Assembly: GCA_024998755.1 (NCBI GenBank)
Contig: JACEUU010000003.1
Location: 558,001 to 622,000, forward strand
Direction of reading: 5' to 3'
From: Vampirovibrio sp.
GTDB lineage: Bacteria > Cyanobacteriota > Vampirovibrionia > Vampirovibrionales > JAJTHC01
Length of the DNA: 64,000 bases
Made by a program: the position numbers and the translations under genes. Under the pieces are notes generated by a model, which saw only the letters and a program-made list of their open reading frames with translations, did no database searches and was not told where the DNA came from. This document shows, piece by piece, positions 26,718 to 34,275 of the stretch (the stretch's first letter is position 1; each line of letters starts with the position of its first letter).

Positions 26718-27653
26718 TTGAATTCCCTATTATTAAATGGTATTAGCCTGCATTATACAGGTTCTCGGTACAATAAACATTGGATTTCCTTAGAAGAGAC
26801 TACAGAAATACTTCAAGGTATCGAGTCGATGTATCAGTGTGCATTAAAAGCATCTCCGCATACAAACAAACTTAAATTAAAATTAGTTATCACTAAAGAT
26901 ACTGTCAACGAAGGCTCTGTAGATTTACAGGCACAATTCATTTTAATTATGAATAGTCCGACTGTCGAGGCCATTAAAAACACCCTAGAAATAATAGGGA
27001 CTTTTACAGGTGCTGGTTGTTTCGTATATAAACACTTTGCCAATAAAAAAAGTCAAGAAATCGATACAAATGGAATTGTTTTAGCTGCAATTCAAGCTAA
27101 TAGAGAAGAAGTCGCAAAAGAGAGTATCAATGCCGTTAAGGAAATAGCCCTAAAACAATTAGCCTTATGCGAAAAATCATTAGAACATTCTGCTGAGATG
27201 CAAAAAGCTGCTTTTAAAGTCGTGGGGAAATTACCAGAAGCTAAAGATGGTTATTTAGAATTAGGGTTTAATACCCAAAGAGATCTCAAGATAGAACCTA
27301 CTGATGTTCCCTTATTCACAGTCTCAAGTAAAGTTGAATCTATTCAGCAATTCAATCAACAAATGTTGATTTTAACTGAATTAGCATTAGACCCAAATCC
27401 TAAAGAATTATGTACTTTCAGAAAACCTGATGGACAAAAAGCGAAGATGAAATTCATAAATCCTGAATATAGAAATCAGCTTTTAGATTTTTACAAAACA
27501 AACCAATGGGATTATGGTTTCTATATTGTAGCAGACTATCAGTTTAACCCTGAAAATGGAAGGCATAATGTTATAGAAGTATATCCTGATGACAACGGAA
27601 ATATTGTAAGATCTACTATAGATATGATTGATAGAATTAAAAAGAACGCTTAG
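26718..27653 (+). CDS. orphan protein, TTG start, A+T-rich
   Basis: The protein has 311 residues and starts at TTG behind AAAGGAT. It is richer in A+T and lysine than its neighbours, which suggests acquisition. Features: an N-terminal beta-rich part (KLKLKLVITKDTVNEGSVDL), one hydrophobic segment (LEIIGTFTGAGCFVYKHF, about 92-109) that could be a membrane helix, a helical middle (ANREEVAKESINAVKEIALK) and a C-terminal domain with DYGFYIVADYQFNP. I recognise no family. A single membrane segment between a sensor-like and a second soluble domain is seen in some phage-defence and effector proteins, but nothing specific supports that here. Confidence 0.7.
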   Translation: MNSLLLNGISLHYTGSRYNKHWISLEETTEILQGIESMYQCALKASPHTNKLKLKLVITKDTVNEGSVDLQAQFILIMNSPTVEAIKNTLEIIGTFTGAGCFVYKHFANKKSQEIDTNGIVLAAIQANREEVAKESINAVKEIALKQLALCEKSLEHSAEMQKAAFKVVGKLPEAKDGYLELGFNTQRDLKIEPTDVPLFTVSSKVESIQQFNQQMLILTELALDPNPKELCTFRKPDGQKAKMKFINPEYRNQLLDFYKTNQWDYGFYIVADYQFNPENGRHNVIEVYPDDNGNIVRSTIDMIDRIKKNA

Positions 27654-27888
27654 AAGCGGTTAGCATTTACCTTCAAGAAGAAAGGATACCGACCATTGGA
27701 AGATTTTTTACAAACGGATTCGGACACACTACAACGCTGGCGTTAGATTTTCGTAAATTCGTCAAACCTTAGCATCTTTGGTAAACAGATATTACTGAAA
27801 GGCTTTGATTTTGATGCTGTGTTTTGTATAATGAAAAGTATCATTATTCAAAAGCACATTTTCAAACAAAAAAGGACTTCGCCACACC

Positions 27889-28245
27889 ATGGTAAACACC
27901 GTTATTCTATTAGGACGCCTAGGGCAAGACCCCGAACTCCGCTATTTTGAATCAGGCTCCTGCAAAGCCCGCTTTTCTCTAGCAGTCGACCGTCCCGTTT
28001 CCAAAGGAGCCGAACGCATCACCGATTGGTTCACCATTGAAGCATGGGGCAAGCTCGCCGAATTCTGTGGCGAATGGGTGAAAAAAGGCACGATGGTTTC
28101 CGTTGAAGGGGCATTAGAAATAAGCCAATGGACAGATAACACCGGCAACGTGCGTGAAATGGCCATTATCAACGCAACGAAAGTTAACTTCGCCGGTAGT
28201 AAAAAAGATAATCAAACCACCATGGCTGGGTCTGCTCCCTTCTAA
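27889..28245 (+). CDS. ssb: single-stranded DNA-binding protein
   Basis: The protein has 118 residues, the short SSB form typical of the cyanobacterial lineage, with no acidic C-terminal interaction tail. The OB-fold reads VNTVILLGRLGQDPELRYFE, then SLAVDRPVSKGAERITDWFT, then AEFCGEWVKKGTMVSVEGAL. SSB coats single-stranded DNA during replication and repair. Its TAA overlaps the ATG of the following kinase gene by one base. Because the usual DDDIPF tail is missing, this may be an accessory SSB; a full-length SSB may lie elsewhere. Confidence 0.92.
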   Translation: MVNTVILLGRLGQDPELRYFESGSCKARFSLAVDRPVSKGAERITDWFTIEAWGKLAEFCGEWVKKGTMVSVEGALEISQWTDNTGNVREMAIINATKVNFAGSKKDNQTTMAGSAPF

Positions 28246-29582
28246 TGTGGGAATCGGTTTGTATGCTAGCAGACGATTTAACCGGCTTGGCAGAAACCAT
28301 TCAAGCCATAGCTTGCCCTTTTTCAAAACAACAACTAGGGTATAAAACCACTATTGATCCGCTACCCGTGGTAGAAGGTGGTATTAGCCTTGAAGCCTTT
28401 AGTATCAACGGGTTCAACACAAACCATCGGTCGTGTACGGTTGCAACAGCTAAAGCCAATACCACGCAGTGGATAAAAACCTTTTCTCAACAACCCATCG
28501 CTTCTACTTTTTTCTACCAAAAAATGGATTCCACCTTGCGGGGCTGGTGGGCGGTAGAAGCCAATCAATGGGTAAAGTCTGAAAAAGTTGAGCTGGTTTG
28601 GTGTTGCCCCGCTTACCCCCAACAAGGCAGAACCACCATCAACGGATGTCATTTTTTGAACAACACGCCGTTGCACAAAACCGCCATGGCTACAGACCCA
28701 ACCCATCCCATTAGTACTAACAAGTTAGCTGCTTATTTAAGTAAGGCAGACCTTTCAGCTGAACAAATGTTGAAAATAACCGTTTCAGAAATAGAAGCCT
28801 ACAGCGTTGATGCATGGGTGGAGCGATTACAAACAATCTTTCAAGAAAAACCGTTTTCATGGATTATTCAAGATGCCACAACACCCGAACAGCTGGAAAA
28901 AATGGCAACAGTCGTGCATCAACTCAAACTGAAGAATTATTTGCCTCCAACGTTGTTTTTAGGGTCTGGTGGTTGGGCGGGGGCTTTAGCGGGTTGTGAA
29001 ACCATTGCGTTTGAACAAACGGTAGAGGCTTCTCTGTTTAAGGGTGGATGCAATCCACCCCTACAAAATAGAAAAGTCAAACCTCAATTAGTGGTCAGTG
29101 GTAGTGTTAACCCAACCACATTAGCTCAATTAGCCTATTTAAAGGAATCAAAAAAAACCACACTCCGTTGGGTTTCCCTGTGGGAAGCTGAAGGAGGGTG
29201 CTTAAAATCAGTCGAAACCGTTTTAAAAGACTGTTTAGCCGTAGTACCAAATGAAACGCTTATTTTAACCACCTGTACTTCGTCCAAAGACCGGTCGGAA
29301 AGTACTTCTGAACAAGCGTTCATTCAAACAACACTTTCAGCGGTATTAAGCCAACTGTTTCAAGCAATTAAGTTTGATAAAGTCATCTGTTGCGGTGGAG
29401 AAACTAGCTTATTGACCCTCAAGGCGGCTAACGCTCCGTTACTTGAGTGGTTTAAGCGAGGGGAACGTATTCAGTTTCCGCAATTTACCAGTGCTACAGG
29501 TTGTACTTGGGTGTTTAAATCGGGTAATATGGGGGATGAACAGGCTTTATCTCAATTATTACTTCACGCTAAAACAGGATAA
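28245..29582 (+). CDS. four-carbon acid sugar kinase family protein (OtnK/DUF1537)
   Basis: The protein has 445 residues. The N-terminal domain has MLADDLTGLAETIQAI and FFYQKMDSTLRGWWAVEANQ, the DUF1537 signatures; the C-terminal domain has VVSGSVNPTTLAQL and VICCGGETSLLTLKA. Family members phosphorylate D-erythronate, D-threonate or related acids and are usually paired with a PdxA2-type dehydrogenase. The next gene, 8 nt on, is PdxA-type, which fits that pairing. A palindromic repeat at 29042 is translated in frame as part of FKGGCNPPLQNRK, in the linker between the domains. The start overlaps the ssb stop (TAATG). Confidence 0.82.
   Translation: MWESVCMLADDLTGLAETIQAIACPFSKQQLGYKTTIDPLPVVEGGISLEAFSINGFNTNHRSCTVATAKANTTQWIKTFSQQPIASTFFYQKMDSTLRGWWAVEANQWVKSEKVELVWCCPAYPQQGRTTINGCHFLNNTPLHKTAMATDPTHPISTNKLAAYLSKADLSAEQMLKITVSEIEAYSVDAWVERLQTIFQEKPFSWIIQDATTPEQLEKMATVVHQLKLKNYLPPTLFLGSGGWAGALAGCETIAFEQTVEASLFKGGCNPPLQNRKVKPQLVVSGSVNPTTLAQLAYLKESKKTTLRWVSLWEAEGGCLKSVETVLKDCLAVVPNETLILTTCTSSKDRSESTSEQAFIQTTLSAVLSQLFQAIKFDKVICCGGETSLLTLKAANAPLLEWFKRGERIQFPQFTSATGCTWVFKSGNMGDEQALSQLLLHAKTG
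29042..29064. repeat. GTAGGGG-type palindrome inside the kinase gene
   Basis: GGGTGGAT and ATCCACCC form an 8-bp hairpin with a 3-nt loop, followed by CTAC. On the minus strand it reads GTAGGGGTGGATTGCATCCA. It belongs to the same class as the sites at 10404 and 48646, here inserted without breaking the reading frame. Confidence 0.65.
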
Positions 29583-29590
29583 CCCATACC

Positions 29591-30559
29591 ATGACCAAGC
29601 TTAAACCCTGTTACGCCCTAACCATTGGCGACCCGTTAGGGATTGGGGCAGAAATTACGGCTAAATTGCTAAAACAATGGGGTGAAAACCCAGAAGCAAT
29701 GCCTTATGGGCTTAACGTGATTGGGCATATTGAGCACTTACAATCTACCGCCAAGCAGTTAGGTATTACCCTGCCTGTAACGGATAATATAACCTACACG
29801 CACATTGAAGCTGACCCCCTAACACAAGCTGGCAAGGTTGCCCATAAAGCCGTAGAATTAGCCGTTCAGCTAACCCATTCCGGTAATACGCAAGGTATTG
29901 TTACAGGGCCTATTTCTAAACAAAACCTGTGGGATGCTGGCTACACTGCCAGTGGGCATACAGAAATTTTGGAAGCCTCTGCCAAAGTGCTATGGCAAGA
30001 TGACACGCTACAAGCCGATATGATTTTCTTGTATGAGCAGTTTCGGTTATTATTACTAACCCGCCATGTACCGTTGATGCAAGTGCCTGAAACACTCAAA
30101 AAACCGAGTAGCTTAGCTTCGCTTAAAAGTTTTATTCAGTTTTTAAGGGAAGCAGAACAGTTACCTCATCCGCAATTGGCCTTGATGGGGGTTAATCCGC
30201 ACGCTGGGGAAATTGGTGGGGTGGAAGAAGCCGAAATTCTTCAACCCTTGATTGAAGCCATTAATACGCAAGGCATGGCAACCCTTTCCGCCCCTCAACC
30301 AGCCGATGCGTTATTTCGGGGGTTCAACCCCTTTAAACCATCGTTTGATGCCTATGTAGCCACTTACCATGACCAAGGCTTGATTCCTATGAAGCTAGTG
30401 GGTGGATTTTCTGCCGTCAATATAACCATTGGGCTACCGTTTCTACGCACGTCTGTTTCCCATGGGATAGCGACAGATATTGTGGGTAAAAACCTAGCCA
30501 GCCCCAGTAGTTTATGCCATGCCTTAGAAACGCTGCATCGGCTTACAACACTTCAATAA
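29591..30559 (+). CDS. pdxA: PdxA-family 4-phospho-hydroxy acid dehydrogenase
   Basis: The protein has 322 residues, full PdxA length. Key segments are ALTIGDPLGIGAEITAK, GIVTGPISKQNLW, SGHTEILEA, the metal and substrate region MGVNPHAGEIGG, and VATYHDQGLIPMKLVGGFSAVN. PdxA oxidises 4-phosphohydroxy-L-threonine in pyridoxal phosphate synthesis; PdxA2 proteins oxidise 4-phospho-D-erythronate or threonate after OtnK-type kinases. Pairing with the kinase favours PdxA2, while pdxJ at 63300 shows that the organism uses the DXP-dependent vitamin B6 route and needs a PdxA. The sequence alone does not decide. The 3' end overlaps the convergent phosphatase gene by 17 nt. Confidence 0.9.
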   Translation: MTKLKPCYALTIGDPLGIGAEITAKLLKQWGENPEAMPYGLNVIGHIEHLQSTAKQLGITLPVTDNITYTHIEADPLTQAGKVAHKAVELAVQLTHSGNTQGIVTGPISKQNLWDAGYTASGHTEILEASAKVLWQDDTLQADMIFLYEQFRLLLLTRHVPLMQVPETLKKPSSLASLKSFIQFLREAEQLPHPQLALMGVNPHAGEIGGVEEAEILQPLIEAINTQGMATLSAPQPADALFRGFNPFKPSFDAYVATYHDQGLIPMKLVGGFSAVNITIGLPFLRTSVSHGIATDIVGKNLASPSSLCHALETLHRLTTLQ

Positions 30560-31976
30560 TCAGCATCGTCAAATCATCCGCCAAGGGGTGTCCTTGGGTA
30601 AAATCAGACAATTCCATCAAAATATTTTCTAAAATAGCCCCGCCCCCTTCTGGAGACCACCCAATAACTTGCGGTAACAATTCCGCCAAGCGATCTTCAC
30701 CATAAAGTTCTTCTTCGGGATTGGTTAATTCAGTTACACCATCCGTAAATAATAAAATTTTATCGCCAGATTCTAGGTTTGTAAACTGCATATTATAAGG
30801 CATATCCGGCACCCACACTAGTGGTGTACCATTTTCTTCCAATAGTTCAACCGTATTAGTTTTAGCCCGATATAAAATAGGGTAAGGATGTCCCGCTCCG
30901 CCATACTGAACGGTTTTACCTTCATCTAAAAAGTGAAGATACGCTGCGGTTAAATAATCTCCGGTTTTTACAACGGCTGCTAATTGATTATTCAAATGAA
31001 ATAATACTTGGTCTGGCGTTTGATGATGATGCGTAATACGATAAAAACTAGATTTTAACAACGCTGTAACAAAGGCAGCAGGTACACCATGCCCTGAAAC
31101 ATCAGTAATAATAACGCCTAAGCTACCATCATGAAATTCACATAAATCATATAAATCCCCACCAATGGCATCGCACGGAATATACATACCCGAAATACGA
31201 AATTTATCGCTAAGATAATGCAACTTACTGTTACCTAAAGCACCATCAGCAGGGTTCTCTTTGTTTTCAACAATGGAAGGTAACAAGCTTTGTTGTAATT
31301 CTCTTGTTTTGTATAGTTCTTTTTCAATCATAAAACTACGGCTAGATAAATCTTCATTCAGCAGGGCTTGTTCTTTACCAAAAGTTTGGCTATTGCGAAG
31401 TTTTTCCCCTAATTTCACGATGCTAATCAACCGTTCAGCCCATTGTTCAACAGATAAGTTTGCATAAAACGCTTTATAAATACCGGCACTTAAATAAGTT
31501 TTCAATAAGCCTGTAGAAAGTGATTCTTCGCTAAATAATAAACATTGCAAGGTGTTCAACACGGGGTGTTTACTTAACTGTTCCAAGGCTAACTGGGCTT
31601 TTTCTACCACGCCTTTGGTTTTGGTGGCATTAGTGGCTAATTTAGCAAACCCTTCTTCACTAGCCAACAACCAAGTACTGGTTTGCGGTTTTAAGTAGGC
31701 TTCTAACTGCTCAAAAGAATGGACTTTACCCTTATTAAGACGTGCAACAACCATATTACTTTCAGCCAATACCTCGTTTAACTGAGCTAAACGTTTGGAA
31801 GGAAAGGTGCTATCACAATCCAAAAGCCAAATTTGGGTCGCTGTCGATGGGCTATTTGAATGAACTTCGTGAGCGAAAAAATCTCCCGTACTATTAGTAC
31901 TTTCCATCGTTTGTTCCGAACTAGCAGATGGTAGAACAGACGTTGGTGCTGCATCAAAATAATCATTCATCATCAT
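30543..31976 (-). CDS. PP2C/RsbU-type serine phosphatase with N-terminal regulatory domain
   Basis: The protein has about 477 residues from the triple ATG at 31976; an ATG four codons earlier (31988) is also open. After a disordered polar start, residues about 50-220 resemble a receiver-like domain (IWLLDCDSTFPSKRLAQLNE, then KTYLSAGIYKAFYANLSVE) without clear phospho-acceptor support. A short coiled-coil linker (EKELYKTRELQQSLLPS) precedes the PP2C domain: CDAIGGDLYDLCEF, VIITDVSGHGVPAAFV, YGGAGHPYPILY, LLFTDGVTELTNPEE and HPLADDLTMLIIE, with the metal-binding aspartates present. Such proteins usually act in partner-switching control of sigma factors. Confidence 0.9.
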   Translation of the reverse strand: MMMNDYFDAAPTSVLPSASSEQTMESTNSTGDFFAHEVHSNSPSTATQIWLLDCDSTFPSKRLAQLNEVLAESNMVVARLNKGKVHSFEQLEAYLKPQTSTWLLASEEGFAKLATNATKTKGVVEKAQLALEQLSKHPVLNTLQCLLFSEESLSTGLLKTYLSAGIYKAFYANLSVEQWAERLISIVKLGEKLRNSQTFGKEQALLNEDLSSRSFMIEKELYKTRELQQSLLPSIVENKENPADGALGNSKLHYLSDKFRISGMYIPCDAIGGDLYDLCEFHDGSLGVIITDVSGHGVPAAFVTALLKSSFYRITHHHQTPDQVLFHLNNQLAAVVKTGDYLTAAYLHFLDEGKTVQYGGAGHPYPILYRAKTNTVELLEENGTPLVWVPDMPYNMQFTNLESGDKILLFTDGVTELTNPEEELYGEDRLAELLPQVIGWSPEGGGAILENILMELSDFTQGHPLADDLTMLIIEVL

Positions 31977-32221
31977 TGTTAAAGGCATCCATCACAGGCT
32001 ATAAGGGTGTAAAAAAGCATATAAAAAGAAGGTTAAAATATCAAACACATACTACTTCTTTCGGTTTAACCAACGTCAAAATAAAAGACTTTCAGTCAAG
32101 TTCACTCGTTTAGATGGTTTCAAGCATCGCTAAGTTCTATAGAATCAATCTTAAGCCATTTTACCGACTGCTTCATTTTTAAATGAGACTGTAACACCCA
32201 AGAGAAAGAGACGCTATCGCC

Positions 32222-32689
32222 ATGATGATGATGACGCAACCTGCTGTTCACCAATCTTCCCTATTTGAATTAGATGAATTGTCAGCCCTAGCTCCAATAG
32301 AAGCGAGTGTAGCACCCACTTATTTATCTCCTACAAAAACTGCTAAAAATTATGTTACAAAGCCCGTTGTTCCAAGCCCTTCATTCCAAGCCGTAGGGTA
32401 TGAATGGGAATTAAGCCCCGCTGAACGAGAAGAAGTTTCACATTCCATTACCCAAACATGGACAGACCAAGCCATTAAATGCTACATGACGGGTGCTAAC
32501 TGCCAACGGTGTGATATTCCCAGAGGGGCTTATTCGTTTGTTTGCCAAATGGATAAGGTAGTACCTGTATTGTTAGATACCTTGGGTAAGCCCGATGTAC
32601 ACCGGCTAAAGCGGGTTTATCCGCAAGGGTTTTCAGTTGAAAAATATGAGGCGGAAGACCCCGCCGTATTACCCGCTTGTTTGCGGTAG
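32222..32689 (+). CDS. hypothetical protein with a CxxC-like cluster
   Basis: The protein has 155 residues, opens with four ATG codons (MMMMTQPAVHQ) and matches no family I know. The first 70 residues look disordered (Pro, Ser, Ala, Thr rich). The C-terminal part is conserved-looking: YEWELSPAEREEVSHSITQT, CYMTGANCQRCDIPRG, FVCQMDKVVPVLLDTLGKPD. Four Cys (Cx7Cx2C, then another 11 on) could bind zinc or an iron-sulfur cluster. It is divergent from the PP2C gene. AAGAGAAAGAG upstream is a weak ribosome site. Confidence 0.65.
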   Translation: MMMMTQPAVHQSSLFELDELSALAPIEASVAPTYLSPTKTAKNYVTKPVVPSPSFQAVGYEWELSPAEREEVSHSITQTWTDQAIKCYMTGANCQRCDIPRGAYSFVCQMDKVVPVLLDTLGKPDVHRLKRVYPQGFSVEKYEAEDPAVLPACLR

Positions 32690-32702
32690 GTTATGTTTAC
32701 CG

Positions 32703-32719
32703 TCGATTGTCGTTCCTAC
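32703..32719 (-). repeat. solo footprint of the structured dispersed element
   Basis: TCGATTGTCGTTCCTAC is the terminal direct repeat of the element, here without the 200-bp interior. On the minus strand the left flank (AACCAGTAGGAACGAC) matches the start side of copy 3, and the other flank (GACAATCGA) matches the end side. It is therefore either an empty site or a deletion scar. Confidence 0.7.
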
Positions 32720-32738
32720 TGGTTGGTAAGTTAATCGT

Positions 32739-34262
32739 TTAGTGTGTATTAGAAGCCATTGATAATGCAGGCAACGCCGTAGGTTCTGGGGTCAGTTCTG
32801 GTTCACCAAGCAAGTAAGGGGCATCTTCAAAGCTTGCGGGTAGCTTTTTGGCTGAACCAACCTCCAACGCTTCAAGTTTGTTTACCACTGAAACCAAGCC
32901 CTGTTTACCATCAAATGTGGTTTTAAGGTCATCAATATCGCCTTCTAGTTTGGCGTGCGTTTTAATCACTCGTTCTAACCGTTCCGCCAGTAAGACGAGT
33001 TTATCATGAACTTGCCTACCTAATTTTTGAACTTCGCCCACGTTGGCAGTAATGTTTTCTTGATGCCAGCCCATGCACACCATCCGCAATAGGGGAATGA
33101 GCGTTAGAGGAGAGCTGATAACCACATTTTGATTCCAAGCTTGCTCCCACAGTAATGGGTCGGTTGCCATTGCTTGTGAAAGCAACGATTCTTTGGGTAA
33201 AAACAACACGACAAATTCAGGCGATTGACTAGCATAGCCTGTATAATTTTTCACTTTTGAGGCTAAATCCTTCACTGCTGTTTTGATGGATTTAATCAGG
33301 GCTTCATCTTTGAGGGAAGGGGTAGGCGATGTTTCTGTTGTTCCCTCTGTTTCATTGGGTGCTGCTATTTCAATAGAGGTAATACTGTTGGTTGTGCCTT
33401 CTCGAATTTCCGTGCTGAATTGGGTTGCTTTGGCATCAATAATAATAAAGCGGTTTTGGGGTAGTTTTACCACCACATCGGGTCTGGAACGGTCTGTTTG
33501 AGCCGATTGAAAATCATAATGAACGCCCTGTTGTAAGCCAGCAAATTCTAATATACGAAGCAGTTGCAGTTCGCCCCAATCACCAGCACCTTTGTTGGTT
33601 TTCAGGACTGAAACTAGCTGATGATTACTTTGGTGGAGCAGTTCCACTTGGCTTTTCAGTACAGCAACGGAATCAAAATGGTCTTTATTCATGTTTTTTA
33701 AGTGCTGTTGGTATTCCTGCAACATGGTTTGAATGGGGGCAGTTAGTTGTTTAAACCCTTGCAAGCGTTGTTGTTCTTCCTGTTCAGCAGAAAGTTTGAG
33801 GGTTTTACTTGCTTGAGCTAGGGTATCAGTCAAATGGTTTTTAAGTTGGGCTTCCCATAGGGTTTTCCAGTCGGTTTGCTGTTGTTCCCATTGCCCTTTT
33901 AGGGCTGCCAATTGTTGAACTAATCCCGTTTTTTCAGCCAATAAACTGGCTTTTTCAATGGCTAAATTCTGGTGGGTTTGTTGTAACTGTTCCCATTGGG
34001 GTTTTAGTTCTTGCAATTGGGCTTCACACTGTTTGGCTTCAATACCCAAACCTTGAAGCATTTGCACTTCAGAGGTTTTTGCTTGTAACGCTAGCCAGTG
34101 GTTTTCCGCCATTTGGGTAGCGGTTTTTGCTTGTTCTGCAGTAATACTGAGTTGGGCAGCGGTTTTAATCTGTTTTTGATACAACCAAATTAGTAAACCA
34201 ACGCTGGAAATTAGTAATACTAAAGTAAAAGGTGAAACAAACCACTCCGAAAAAGAAATCAT
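32739..34262 (-). CDS. rmuC: DNA recombination protein RmuC
   Basis: The protein has 507 residues. An N-terminal membrane anchor (PFTLVLLISSVGLLIWLYQ) is followed by a long coiled coil (about 40-190) and the RmuC nuclease-like domain: KGAGDWGELQLLRILEFAGL, RPDVVVKLPQNRFIIIDAKA, VVLFLPKESLLSQAM and TLIPLLRMVCMGWHQENI. RmuC limits recombination between short inverted repeats and is a predicted PD-(D/E)xK enzyme; DxxVxLP and the IIIDAK core are present. An extra Ser/Thr/Glu-rich insert (about 300-325) is unlike typical RmuC. The gene is 13 nt downstream of the GH9-like gene. Confidence 0.92.
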   Translation of the reverse strand: MISFSEWFVSPFTLVLLISSVGLLIWLYQKQIKTAAQLSITAEQAKTATQMAENHWLALQAKTSEVQMLQGLGIEAKQCEAQLQELKPQWEQLQQTHQNLAIEKASLLAEKTGLVQQLAALKGQWEQQQTDWKTLWEAQLKNHLTDTLAQASKTLKLSAEQEEQQRLQGFKQLTAPIQTMLQEYQQHLKNMNKDHFDSVAVLKSQVELLHQSNHQLVSVLKTNKGAGDWGELQLLRILEFAGLQQGVHYDFQSAQTDRSRPDVVVKLPQNRFIIIDAKATQFSTEIREGTTNSITSIEIAAPNETEGTTETSPTPSLKDEALIKSIKTAVKDLASKVKNYTGYASQSPEFVVLFLPKESLLSQAMATDPLLWEQAWNQNVVISSPLTLIPLLRMVCMGWHQENITANVGEVQKLGRQVHDKLVLLAERLERVIKTHAKLEGDIDDLKTTFDGKQGLVSVVNKLEALEVGSAKKLPASFEDAPYLLGEPELTPEPTALPALSMASNTH

Positions 34263-34275
34263 GGCTAAAAGAATC

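Noticed and set aside
27700-27750. Short TTG frame LEDFLQTDSDTLQRWR
   Set aside because: Only 16 codons and no family; it could be a remnant, but nothing supports a gene.
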